Numbered from the stretch's first letter, positions 51,381-62,356 are shown. The stretch is DNA of 64,000 nucleotides from Manduca sexta (GCF_014839805.1 NC_051121.1:7671116-7735115), one strand, 5' to 3'. Notes: generated from the letters alone by a model not told the origin. Translations and numbers: made by a program.

Positions 51381-52500
51381 TCTGACTTAATACATACAGT
51401 TCATAAGCCCGCTATAAAAATATAATCATTTCTATCAATGCTTAGAAAAAATGTGTCTTAGAAAATGTAAATTCAAATTGTCAATAACATTTGGAGCCAT
51501 TTATACTAAAATGCATAATTACTGTCTTAATGATAAAAGTTAAATTTATAAAAATATATAGATCCAAATTTGAATGCAAATAAATAGTTTTCCAGTGTGA
51601 ATTCAGGAGAATAATTTATTTAACTGTCTTATTTATAATTTTGTCAAAGTCAATATACATAGTAAGACATACAAAATTAATATCATAAAAATATGTAGAA
51701 TATACAATTTTTTATTGTTAATGATTATGACATTGACCTATAATATTTTAATATAAAATGTAACATTTGTATTATGATTACATCTAGATTTTATAAAAAA
51801 AAAAATATTATGTAATAATATGCTGAATCACATACTTATTAATTTGTAAATTATGTTTTAATCTAGACCTATATGGAAGGCAGTTGTGACTAATGTACAA
51901 AAGTTTTTAAAATTTCTAAAAGAATTCTAGATTGCTTATAAAAGGCCATGATGAAACATTTACTTTTTCATTTACAACTATTTTGTATGTAAATGATTTT
52001 ATTAGATTCTAAACAAATATTTATATGTTCTTATATTACTTTTGCTACTATTGCATTAAAAAAAAAAGTTAATGCAATATAAAATTTTAACTGGATAGAT
52101 AGATTCAAATGAACATGTGATTTTGTTTTTAAATAACAAAATTTTACATATATGTATAGTAAATGTTCCAGAATATGAGAGAAAAACAAAGTGTCAATAA
52201 TAAAAATATTTAACATTGATATGATATTGTTATTTAAACGATAATACAAATATGGCGTAAACATAATTACTTTGAAACTAGGTTCAAATGTGGAGGGTTT
52301 AAAAATACGTATTATTGATGCGGGCGTGGGTTCAAACTGATTGAAAACGACGGTCAATTGATTATCCTCAATTACTTATATACATTTTGAGTCCACGAAA
52401 GAATTTAGACGAAAAATATTTCGGTAAAATTTAAAAGTGCCATAACTTTCAATGCGTGTATAATAAACAGAAATTATAAATACCAAACAGTTTTATGGAT
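51381..52500. other. extremely AT-rich segment with a perfect 11-bp hairpin
   Basis: Visibly poorer in G and C than the rest of the window. At 52049-52079 TATTGCATTAA and TTAATGCAATA form a perfect 11-bp stem around a nine-base A-rich loop. No reading frame or repeat family recognised. Confidence 0.5.
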
Positions 52501-52897
52501 GCATTACATAGTGCAGTTTATGCGTTTGAAATGCCAACAAGCCACGTGATATAAAATAAGAATCCAATAAGACAGAACGGTAACGTCTAAAAATAAATCG
52601 AGTCATATGTTTACCTCTTCGGCAGGCCTCGAGCGTGCTGGATTAATAATTGTACTGACGGTAACAATACAACCAGATAGAAGGCCAGCCCAGCCACCGA
52701 CGCTTTATCACACTTTATACACAAACGACAAAGTAAAAAGGTTATTAGAAACTCACACGTTGCAAGCAATAATAGTTTCGTATCGCCCGCTTGCTTAGAA
52801 AGCAATCAACCGACGCATAACATCGACGGCTACCAGTACTTTTCCATTCCGTATTTTCTCACGAATCACTCCAGAGCTAAACAAGAGTCTTCCTCAC

Positions 52898-52938
52898 CTT
52901 TCTAAGTTAAATTTCTTGCAGAACGATCCCACTATCAT
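52898..52938 (-). CDS. candidate first coding exon of the minus-strand gene
   Basis: Minus-strand reading: ATG at 52938-52936 after CTTCAGC, 13 codons (MIVGSFCKKFNLE) plus two bases, then a strong donor AAAG|GTGAGG. The exon ends in phase 2, exactly what the exon at 44746-44795 needs; the split codon becomes Arg. The intron would be 8.1 kb. The frame upstream of the ATG shows no early stop, so the true start could be further up. A CpG-richer leader and initiator-like TCAGT lie upstream. Support rests on donor strength and phase only. Confidence 0.35.
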
Positions 52939-53260
52939 GCTGAAGAAGACACGAAAGCGGACAAAGGGTCCTTCAAAACACAGCCATTTTGAAACCGTTC
53001 TACGAAATGTTACGTGTACACCAGTGTACAATGTTTCGTGGACCGAAAAAGGAGAACGCGCTTATCCGTTCGCACTCATTTTTGTGTTTTTGCACAATAA
53101 AAACTAACACTAAACATTTCACACACTATTATGTACGATTTCACTTCATACTTTCGCACACACCCGTTTACGTCGCAGTGTTTCTGACTGACGGAAGCGA
53201 CGAACTCACACGAATGAAGCAACGAATTGCCTGCGACGGCAATATTTAGGGTTGCCAAAC
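52939..53260 (-). promoter_or_regulatory. candidate promoter and leader of the minus-strand gene
   Basis: Minus-strand TCAGT within CCGTCAGTCAG at 53187-53191 matches the insect initiator, placing a start near 53189 and giving a leader of about 250 bases. The leader would carry a short upstream open frame. The region is CpG-richer than its surroundings. No TATA box is seen at the right distance. Confidence 0.3.
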
Positions 53261-53472
53261 TTACGTTAAAAATCTACTACTAGTAGTTAGGACAAACTTA
53301 TCGTTTATATATTTATTTATTACACATAATACAATTACCTATACATTTGCGACCGACGCCAAATGTTATTTTTTTATCCTTGTACAATTATTCATAATAC
53401 AGCAATAATAAAAATAAGTCCATAAAATAGAAACATTATATTTATTTTTGCCTTATAATTGTTTGCAAATTA

Positions 53473-54777
53473 AGGTCAGGTGGGGCAAGTGCGCCGACGG
53501 GGTAAGTGCACCTACCCTAAAAAAATCGAAAACTATTCATGTTATACAATTACCGCAATCTTATATCTATGCTACTAACTGAAATACAGTTCCACTAAAA
53601 AACATAAATTTCTCTGTTCATTTTAATACGATTTATTCGCCATTTTAATTTAAGTGTCATTTAGACCTGTAAACAGAGATGACCCCGTGAAATATAACAT
53701 CAAATATTTCAAGATATTTAACATATTTCTGTAACCCAGTAAGGTGAATACATAGTTTAAACCTTTTATTTTCACTTCCTGTCTGAATTTTATTCATATA
53801 TACTAAAATAAAGGATTTATAGCAATGCGAAAAAATGTACCTAAAAATTGTCGAGTAGGGCAAGTGCGCCACAGTTATTAGTCGTATGGCGCACTTGCCC
53901 CTGATCCATATATAACCAACCTTTTTTGAGAATAAGTTTTACTGATATGAATTATTATTATTAAAATGTTATACTTAACAGCAGAATTTTTTATACTCAA
54001 GGTATTTTGTTTTGAGCCGACTTAAATAAAAGGGCGTATTAGTTAATTCGTTTTTACAAAAGAAAAACTGAAATACCTGTGTCTAAAGCAACTTTACGTG
54101 AATAGGTTGCAACTGTTCGATCAGGCACGTTATCTGGATATAATGCAGCTAAAACATATCAAATGTCATAAGGCCAAATTCTAAGTAATTGAGTTATAAC
54201 GCATTCAAAATTGTTAATTCCTACATTTTTGTATGTTTTTTTAGTTTTTAGAAATAATAATGAATTTTATATTAGGGCTACCATTTTTTTTATTCCAACA
54301 TATCCGCACACAAAACTCGAATATAGCAAAAATCTTATGTAGCAAAAAATATTCTAAAATGTTTTGAAGCCCTGATTTACATATATATGGCGCACTTACC
54401 CCGAATTTGATTTGACAGCCATAGTTTGTTATAATATTGAGTGATTAAAAATTATCCAAGAGCAATGCGAGTAAAACCTATTTCTCTATGGACTAAAATG
54501 AGTGTTTTCTTTATAATGTTTCATATTGGCGTTTTTTTGTACACAGGCGCACTTACCCCATTTCCGGAGGCAAGTGCGCCTACTACCATTTTTTTTACTT
54601 TGAGCAATATATTATTAATTTATGGTCCGATTTCCTTGAATGGCTATAGGTTGTTATCACAAAATACCAAATATTCTTAAATTAATAAAATTACATTCTT
54701 AAGTCAGCACAAAAAGAAATTATTTTGCATTGAATCCAGCTATGAAAATTTTATGGCGCACTTCCCCCGACTGACCT
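53473..54777. mobile_element. non-autonomous DNA transposon with AGGTCAG ends and repeated GGGGCAAGTGCGCC
   Basis: Inverted ends at 53473-53495 and 54755-54777: AGGTCAGGTGGGG and AAGTGCGCC at the left, and their reversed form with three mismatches at the right. TA lies directly outside both ends (53471-53472, 54778-54779). The 1305-bp body has no transposase frame but holds further copies of the end motif GGGG(C/T)AAGTGC(G/A)CC: 53499-53512 and 53857-53870 forward, 53888-53901, 54389-54402 and 54546-54559 reversed, and 54566-54580 forward. Such subterminal repeats are usually transposase-binding sites. The ends resemble those of 60060-61073. The superfamily is not recognised; a TA target fits Tc1/mariner-like enzymes. 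Confidence 0.8.
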
Positions 54778-54779
54778 TA

Positions 54780-55500
54780 TATTAAAAGAATAAAAAAGGA
54801 ATCGTTTGTGTGAAAATGTAACAACTTTTATATTCAATATGAGGGATGCGTGAGGGATGGAGGGCCAGTAAAAATGATTCGCTATCTTCGCATGTCATAT
54901 TAAGGTGAAACGCAAAAACTGAAAAATAAAACAACAACAAGTTATCGTTACCTTATATAAACTATAAAATAAATACAATTTGATCGATCAATCATCCAAA
55001 AATAAACAAGATACGAAGTAAACATTTTTAGCCCGCATCACTTCTAGCACCAAATAAAAAAATCTACCATAAATTGTTACTAACGTGATAAATCCACAGT
55101 GCAACCGAGATGTAAATAAAAATCCTGATATCGATCTATCTACCTATTTATGCATTTAAATGCTTTATTTTATTGTACTTATATACCCTTATTTTTATTT
55201 TTACAACAAACAAATAGATAACCAAAAAATGTTTTCACTGACATTATATTCGAATTTTGAATACACGTCACGTCAAATAACTTTTACCAAAAAAGGATAA
55301 AATTTATTGCACTGCAACATTTTATGCCAAAGACAAGTCATTAGTTCAAGTGTAGATGTCATTGTCACTAAGAAAATATTAAAAAGTTTAAGCAATTATA
55401 TAAGGCTGTTATTATTTTAAGCACATTTTTCAATCTATTCCATGGTAACAAATTTTTCAAATAAAATAAACAAGCATGTTAAAGTGAAATTGAATTTAGA
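54780..55500. other. AT-rich spacer of the divergent promoter region
   Basis: Lies between the transposon and the promoter of the plus-strand gene. No repeat or exon recognised. Confidence 0.45.
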
Positions 55501-55876
55501 GCAATGTCACGTGCGTTGTTTCCGTCACTATAAAGTACCCATATTGTCTATGGTTCAGCGCGCGTTATTCAATTTTGTTGCTTAGCAACGTGATGATAAT
55601 ATATTTCGAATGCACAGTAGTATTTGGTTGATTTCGTACACAGCCTGATGTCACAATGAATAAAATAGGCAGATTCAGAAACGCGTGTGTTATTTGTGAA
55701 AGAATTCATTGTGTGTAACATTTTATATTCTCATGGTTGTAAATCTTTATACGTGATATAACATATTAAATTTGATCACTGCATGTAAAATGTATCGTAT
55801 AAAAAATGCAAAGGTTTTGTAAATACCTTACAGTGAATTTTGTAGCTATTTATCGTAACCTCAGACAAAAGGCGCA
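55501..55876 (+). promoter_or_regulatory. core promoter with TATA box, initiator and X-box, plus leader
   Basis: TATAAAG at 55529-55535 is followed at the right spacing by an initiator-like TTCAGC, with a predicted start at about A55557. A CACGTG E-box lies just upstream at 55509-55514. At 55577-55589 GTTGCTTAGCAAC is a perfect palindrome that matches the RFX X-box (two half sites GTTGCT/AGCAAC around one base). The leader to ATG 55877 would be about 320 bases. Elements are read from sequence; function is inferred. Confidence 0.5.
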
Positions 55877-55964
55877 ATGTTACAATTAAACAATTTATTA
55901 ATCAGTTTATTATTTACATTTATTATTTATGTGATCTCTGAAGACTACGATAATGACGATAAAT
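55877..55964 (+). CDS. first exon: signal peptide of a predicted type I membrane protein
   Basis: ATG at 55877 (context GCGCAATG) opens 29 codons plus one base before a consensus donor T|GTAAGT. The peptide MLQLNNLLISLLFTFIIYV is a typical signal sequence, followed by an acidic SEDYDNDDK. Its phase 1 end fits the exon at 61987 exactly (the joined codon is Leu), across an intron of 6.0 kb. The whole six-exon model gives at least 419 residues: signal peptide 1-21, Pro/Thr-rich stalk about 57-80, SEA-like region about 110-390, transmembrane helix from about 409. It would act at the cell surface or in the secretory pathway. Confidence 0.6.
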
Positions 55965-56183
55965 GTAAGTATTCCTTATACCATTATTCCTCGTGGTTAT
56001 TATGCTCTTAATTAGTGTTTTTAAGTAAAATGGTATTGCTCTAGACCTTATAACCGAAATAGCAAGGTTTAAATTTAATGGCTACAATAATGAATTATCT
56101 ATATATTTTCAAAAGCTTTAAAAATTATAATTGATTTATCGCATCGTATTTTTTTTTGTTACTTTAAAGAGGTTATTTAATTA
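55965..56183 (+). other. start of the first intron of the plus-strand gene
   Basis: Begins GTAAGTATTCC. The intron runs to 61986 and holds the repeats listed below. Confidence 0.5.
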
Positions 56184-56443
56184 CATGTACACACTAACGC
56201 TTTTTATCCCAGAAAGGATAGGCAGAGGCGCATCTAATGCGCGCCTTATGCCGTCTGTATTTCGTACCATAATATGATAGGGGGCGAGCCATTCGCCATA
56301 TCAGGCTCAAATTCCAAACTCCGGACCAATACTGAGTAAAAAAACTCAATATTACATTACCCGACCCGGGGATCGAACCCGAGACCTTAGGACTGCAGTC
56401 GTACCGTAATACAATTACGCCACCGAAGCATTCCATTTAATTA
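56175..56443 (-). mobile_element. tRNA-derived SINE (family 2), well preserved
   Basis: On the minus strand the head reads TTCGGTGGCGTAATTG (A box), and GGTTCGATCCCCGGG is a near-perfect B box. The body follows: GGTCCGGAGTTTGGAATTTG, CCTGATATGGCGAATGGCTC, CGTCTGTAT-type reversed blocks and GCGCCTCTGCCTATCCTTTC. A 9-bp duplication ATTTAATTA flanks it at 56175-56183 and 56435-56443. The tRNA-like part lacks a proper acceptor stem, so it is a SINE, not a tRNA gene. Confidence 0.75.
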
Positions 56444-57485
56444 TTTAAGTTTTAATTAACACGTAATCCTACCTTTAGCGTTTATCGTCTTACTACTAAA
56501 TAAAGGCGTTCGTCAAGGTTTTATTAGTATATCCAGTGCGACAAATTAAAACTATGCTGTAGGTAATAATATCCTCTAGGTATCCACTTCCAGTAAGTAT
56601 TTGCATATAAAGATATTGTAGCTTATTAACTTAACTAATTTAAAATGTCCGTAGTTATGTTGGTGATTTTAAGTGTTATTCAGAAATTATTATTATTATT
56701 CTTATAAATTGTTTTGACGTATCATAAGTGCAACTATGTTTGCCCAATCAAATCAAAATAAACGTAGTTAATAATACAATAAAGCATATATTGACATGTA
56801 TGCTCCCGTAGGATAATATTGAGCTTGGTATTCAGTGCTTAGTAATAGTACGAAACAGTGCCGAATTTACACTTTCCTAAGTATAGGCCACTCAGTTTGT
56901 GCTGTCCCGCATTTCCTGGGTGCCTATTTTGGAAGCAAATAATAAAAATGGACCCCGATTACTATTATGCCAACCTCTGAACCGTGACCTGTACAGCTAA
57001 TTGGCAAATCCGGCACTGGCATGCTAAGCTACCTATATTAGGTATGCGTATACACTTACGAGTACAACAAGAATAAGCTATAATATGGAACTAGCAAGAT
57101 ATTTTCCTAGAAAACTGGCACCTGCTCCAATTTGCTGTAATGTAGCTAATTCGCGGAATTCTTTGAGACCGGTGTACTACACTGCACAAGAATTCTTAAT
57201 TTGAATTTCTAAATTATAAATTTACTCAGTCAGTATAATAAAATCCTGATAAATTACGAATGGATTAAAAATCACTCATAAGTACAACATCAATTAGAGT
57301 ATTATACGGCCCTGATTGTACGTATATCATATCCTGCAATCATAAAACATCATTGAACGCAGCAATTATAGTCTATCATTTTATGTGTATATTGCAAGCA
57401 CGCCATGTCACTCACTATAAAAGCTTATTGACGAACATGATTAATGTAGAATTGTATTATGTATTTGATGAAATTAAAATAATCG
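56444..57485 (+). other. first intron, AT-rich
   Basis: No exon or repeat supported. Confidence 0.45.
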
Positions 57486-57790
57486 ACTGGTGGGTAGGTC
57501 TCTCATATGTGAGAGTCCGCCTGGGTGGGTACCACCGCAATGTCTATTCTGCCGCCAAGCAGCAGTGTGTAGCCATGGTTGTATTCCGGTTTAAAGGACA
57601 TTGTAGCCAGTGTAACTACTAGACATAATAAGACTTAACATCTCATGTTTTAGGATGGCGAGCCCAGTGGAATACCAAACAAAACTTTGTAATTCAAGGT
57701 GTTGTATGGTGTTTCTACTGTTTATGGGCGGTCGTATCGCTTACCATTGAGCAAACGGCAAGCTCGTTTCGTCATTCAAAGCAATAAAAA
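57486..57790 (+). mobile_element. retroelement 3' end, longer copy
   Basis: Starts around CTGGTGGGTAGGTCTCTCAT; 57500-57515 is a perfect hairpin CTCTCATATGTGAGAG. It continues with GTCCGCCTGGGTGGGTACC, TGCCGCCAAGCAGCAGTGTG, AGCCAGTGTAACTACTAG, GGATGGCGAGCCCAGTGG and ATGGGCGGTCGTATCGCTTA, and ends GTCATTCAAAGCAATAAAAAA. Contains the part missing from 20222-20437. Probably a non-LTR retroelement tail or a SINE derived from one. Confidence 0.6.
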
Positions 57791-58080
57791 AATATATCCT
57801 TAAATACCTCTTTTTTCACGGGAGAAAAATCGCGTTAGCGCTATCCCCACTTGGGGGGGTGAGTGGAACAGTTATGTTGGTTTCACCGGTGTTACGGCCC
57901 AATGTCGACACTCGGGAGTACCCACTGCACCCCTGCCCGTGTATATGCCCTACCCCAGCATACCAACCAAAATCCGCGGTGGCCTTCATCGGCGCATACG
58001 GAAGGGTCTCGGGGTATTTCCTTGCACTGAGATAGTTGCTCGGAACCGTCCCTGATCCTAACTTCTTATTAAAAGAAAAT
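57791..58080. other. GC-rich block of unknown type
   Basis: From GCGTTAGCGCTATCCCCAC through CCCACTGCACCCCTGCCCG to GGTCTCGGGGTATTTCC the block is C-rich and unlike its neighbours. It starts right after the A-rich tail of the retroelement and may be part of another repeat. No open frame with splice borders. Confidence 0.3.
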
Positions 58081-58249
58081 AACTGAATAAATACTTATAT
58101 TTCTGTACCAATGATGGAGTTTTCTCTGCATAATACTCGCGGAAGGCAAATTTGAAAGCTGGTTACGCTTGTGTCTGTTAAGTACAGGTTACTAATAAAA
58201 CCTGTCATGTAAACTATGACTCGTCACAGATATCCCTCACAGACCGGTC

Positions 58250-58380
58250 AGCTACAATGACCACTAATTATGATAATCTTGTGATCACGGACGAGCGCCC
58301 CTCTACGCACTTCCGGCGGCAACAATGCGCAGGCGCACCGGCCGACGGTAACCGCCGCTATTATATGCCTTTTTGTTCGT
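58250..58380. promoter_or_regulatory. CpG-rich patch with an NRF1-type site
   Basis: TGCGCAGGCGCA at 58326-58337 matches the NRF1 (Drosophila Ewg) consensus. The surrounding 130 bases are CpG-rich. An ATG at 58257 in a good context opens 65 codons, but no donor is evident. Could be an intronic enhancer or an alternative promoter of the plus-strand gene. Confidence 0.35.
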
Positions 58381-60059
58381 TTGTCACGCACCGAAATACC
58401 ACAGGATGTGCTCTTGAATTCTATATACCCAGTTTCATGTGGTGCATAGGATAGGCTTTATTGTACTGTTGATGTTCTTTATCTTGGTGTGAACTTGTCG
58501 CCTGGTTGAATATTTAATAACCTACCTTGTTTCCGCCTATAATATTACCTTTTGAATGAAGTGTGAAGGGGTATTTATGCAATCTCAATTCATTAATAAA
58601 TAATATGTTTTATTTGCGCGTAAAGAAAGTCGTCCCATATACGTCGTATTGAATTCTGGTGAGCCCAGCTCTGGAATTCAGATTCATTTTAATATTTGCT
58701 CATAAAGTTATGTACAGAAACTACTGGGTGGACTTTTTCTACAACACTTTTAAAAATTGTATTTAGCTGTACAAGCGGCCAAAACAGTAAAAAAAGGTAC
58801 ATGACGATAGTGAAATGAGTCATTTTGCTGTATTTTTAGTGTCACATGTCCAATATTTCATCACGTTCGTTCACAATGTACACTATACTTTATACCATAG
58901 CATTTTATTTTTCAAAATTTATAAGTTTCGTAGGTGCTGATCCCTCTTTTACATGCTCGAAGGCTCGCCACGGATAACCGCTTTATTTATACCACCAACT
59001 TGTTAATATAAATAAAGCTTTACTACCTTGTTTGATGGACACCTCAGCCACTACTAATCAGTATAATTACGGGGCAGTAAAAATTTTAACATGGGACGTA
59101 AGGCACTATTATGATGAGAACACTGCAGTGTTATACAGAACTGGGTATTCCTTCGAAGTTATGTAATCTTGCTATTATTTGTTGTAGTAGCGTTTCCATC
59201 AATCTAGCAAGCTCGGCGTCGTCTCGTCATACATCAGAAAAAATGAAATTATAATCCCAACTTGTAAGTTGTAGCTATCGTGACTGTCTCGATAAAGAAA
59301 CTCGGTACCAAGTGGTGCAACGCGCTGGAGTTTTCTTTATTTACTTGCACAACTTTTCGTCATTAGGATACGTATGTACGAACAGAATACGCACAATACA
59401 AATGCTCTAAATATCATCATATAAGATATGTTGTACACTTTGATTATTGACATTATAAACGCACAAATTTACTTATCTATATATTACAATGATTACGCGG
59501 TGACATGGAATGGATGTGTTATATATTTTTAAACTGTTTTTAATAATAATTCATATTTATTATTATTTTCAAAAAATAATTTAGTATACCATCTATTTAG
59601 TAAATAGAATATCTTTTATTCCTATATCATGGGTACTACGATTTCGCTCAAAATAAATAGCCACAGTGCATGTCTTCTAGCAGAGCATTTCAGATTGCCA
59701 TCTGGCTACCTCTATGTTTTCTATTATAGATACTTATATCCCGTCATTAAAATACTGGAACCTTCAAGCTATTGTATGTTTAGTCTATATAGGTTGTTGT
59801 GTAAGGAGGCATCACGGAAATGCGTTCCGTAGCGTCACAAGCCGGGCATGGTACGGCTTGGTGCCGGGGATCTAATACGCTACAATTTACAAACGATCGG
59901 CGTATAACTGGGAAATTGGTTCAATTTAGATGCAGCAGATTAAAACAAAGAATGCGTGTCGAAGTTCAAATATTTAATTATGATGATCATGCTAAAGTTT
60001 ATTGACAAATTTAAAAATAAATAAACTTTGAATATAGAATAGGTATCTTCTATATTATA
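58381..60059 (+). other. first intron, AT-rich
   Basis: A short stretch at about 59205-59255 (AGCAAGCTCGGCGTCGTCTC) may be a remnant of the retroelement tail family. Nothing else recognised. Confidence 0.4.
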
Positions 60060-61073
60060 AGGCGCGTTGGGGTAAGATCGTAGGAGGTGTAACATCGTAT
60101 AAATCAAATAACTTGCAATTGTGTTATAATTTTTGTTTTTAGACAACACTACCTGCGACTTCAATTTGTTCGCTACGTTTCCCTAGCTCACATGAATGAT
60201 TCCGTCAAGTAAATAATGTTTACGGTGCCAACAAACAAAATATCGGTATTTCGTCATTCCCTGGCAGATCCGGATTAGCCCCATGCAAGAATTTGCCTAA
60301 TTTTAATTTAGTATTTACTGTTTTCAATTAATTGTGTAGTTATATAGTATCATAAAGGAAATAAATCTTGTGACTTGTTTATTCAAATTTGTCGAAACAC
60401 CTATATTCCCTGAGATCCGATCTTCACGCATACAATTATTTGTCGTTAAAGAACGGATAAAAATCGTTCGATCTAGCACTTGTAAAATATTGCAAGTTTG
60501 TGTCGAAATTTACACACGAAAATGTCTGAACTCAGTAATTATGTAATTTTTTTTAGCTCAAGTGAATGATCAATTTTGTTTATTTGTTATTTATTTACGC
60601 GTGTATGTACTATTACTTCGAATATTTTTAAAAATGTCTACAGTGTCACTCAAGTGAGGTAAGATCGTATGCCTAGAGCTATTAAAAAAACAAAGTTCGC
60701 TTCCAAAAATATCTTACGAAATTTATTAAATTTTTCGAATGTTTATAAATTACTATTCAAATCAGAATATGCTCTTTTATGGACTTTAGAATCCCTTTAA
60801 TATAGACGGTTTTAGATAGTAGTCCGAACTATACCTGTGAAGGTCCTATCTTTCTCACACATTTCTAAAAGTATGGTATTTTTTCAAAGCCTTATAAAAC
60901 ATTAACTGTTATATTGAAGAAATTTAAAAAATATATACCATTTAGTATATTTAATAACGTACAGCTAAGTTAATAATTCATTATGATAACTTCTATAGAA
61001 TTCTTGTAAAAAAATATTTCGTGAACATTGTTTAACACGTTGAAAAAGCGTCCGATTTAACCCCAACGCACCT
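60060..61073. mobile_element. second non-autonomous DNA transposon, ends AGGCGCGTTGGGG
   Basis: Inverted ends at 60060-60080 (AGGCGCGTTGGGGTAAGATCG) and 61053-61073 pair with four mismatches. TA lies directly outside both (60058-60059, 61074-61075). No coding frame in the 1014 bp. An internal GAGGTAAGATCGTATGCC (60656-60673) repeats the end motif GGTAAGATCG. Ends, TA target and a GGGG(C/T)AAG-type repeat link it to the element at 53473-54777, though the motif sequence differs. Confidence 0.75.
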
Positions 61074-61986
61074 TATATGTGTTAACTTCTCTGCAAGACT
61101 TATATAGTCTAGCATAGGTTAACTTATTGCGTGAACGCTTCCGAATTATATAACGATATTGTGTTTAATTTGCTGCACTTGAAAGCATTTTTAAATAAAA
61201 TCATATATAGATTGAGTTTTTCTAACCTACTGGGCTTACATTTATTAGCTATTATTGTAATGGTAGTATTAAGTCTGCTGGAAAACCCAATAAATAAATA
61301 TTTTATAGACTAGAACAAAACTGCAGTTGTTACCTACGTTAGTCATATTTAAAGTATTATTTTTCAGTAATTATCAAACTACGCTGAGCAAGTGTCCTAC
61401 AGTTTATTTCTGTCAAAGGTCCTTGCTGTATTGCTTAAGAAAAAATGCCTTAGCATTATCCCTACTGGCAGAATTGAACGTAAATCCCCGATCGACGCCC
61501 TATGAATTATTCCGCTCGCAGACATAACTTGCACATCGACGGTTCGATGAAGCCAAAGCAACTGAAACTTCAGGCCAATAAACTGTAGAATCCATTTATT
61601 GGGCAGATCACGCGATGTTTGCCCACGTTTGTTGACCTTTCGTATGAGACAACTCTTACATATTGCCATTTTTTGTGTTTGCTAAAACATATATATAATG
61701 TAATGTATAATGTTAAAGTTCAACCTGTGAATAAAGTTTAGATTGCCGTGAAGGCTGGGCACGTATTTGCTGTTGTATTGTATTGAAGCATTAAGCTGGA
61801 CATGTTTATCATTTTCTTGTTAGATTTTGTTTATGTTTACTGTTGTAATAGATTATTTTACATTTGGTATTGAATTATTGATGTGATTAAACTGCACAAT
61901 GTATTGTTGTCACTGCTTCATTGAAAACTCGCAGACCACATATTGAACGGATTTATTGTTTTAATTACCCAAGTTTCTCCTTCCAG
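61074..61986 (+). other. end of the first intron
   Basis: Short open frames here have no splice context. The intron ends in a good polypyrimidine tract, TTTCTCCTTCCAG. Confidence 0.5.
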
Positions 61987-62177
61987 TATACATGTTGGTG
62001 TCACCTGACCAGCATCAGCGCACTCCGCGGCTGGAGGACTTTTTTTGGACGGGTTCGGGGGATGGGCCGCCACCACCTGCCGACCCTACAACCCTCGCCC
62101 CAGTGCAGCCTTCCACCCCGCTGGTGCGAACCACCACAGTGCTCGCCACCGTCTACCTGGACTCTTATCCTCCCCAG
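61987..62177 (+). CDS. exon 2: Pro/Thr-rich stalk of the predicted membrane protein
   Basis: Acceptor TTTCTCCTTCCAG, 191 bases open, donor CCCCAG|GTTATG; it enters in phase 1 and leaves in phase 0. The peptide reads MLVSPDQHQRTPRLEDFFW, then TGSGDGPPPPADPTTLAP and TVYLDSYPPQ. The Ser-Gly after an acidic EDFFW (residues 46-54) is a possible chondroitin/heparan sulphate attachment site, and the Pro/Thr stretch (57-80) suggests O-glycosylation. A stronger donor CGTAAGT at 62200 would end the exon in phase 1, which the next exon does not accept, so 62177 is preferred. Confidence 0.75.
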
Positions 62178-62356
62178 GTTATGCTGTGTTTTGGTTTTCG
62201 TAAGTTTGACAACAGGATAAAACATATTTATATTACGAGAAACACGGAGGAGGGGTAGGTATTATTCCAATGTATAAAGTGGTGCTAAGTTCCAATCCAT
62301 CCCAAATGAACATCCAAAGTGATATACTTTGCTATAATAATGATTTTATGATACAG

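Noticed and set aside
52611..52805. Hydrophobic 64-codon minus-strand open frame followed by a GAG|GTAAAC donor
   Set aside because: Starts at a TTG, the hydrophobic character follows from T-rich codons, and its phase does not fit the neighbouring exons.
56370..56430. Functional tRNA gene on the minus strand
   Set aside because: A and B boxes are present but the acceptor and anticodon stems do not form; the sequence continues into a repeat body and is flanked by a target duplication, so it is a SINE.
62178..62199. Using the consensus donor GTAAGT at 62200 to end exon 2
   Set aside because: It leaves exon 2 in phase 1 while the exon at 62357 must be entered in phase 0; the weaker donor at 62178 restores the frame.
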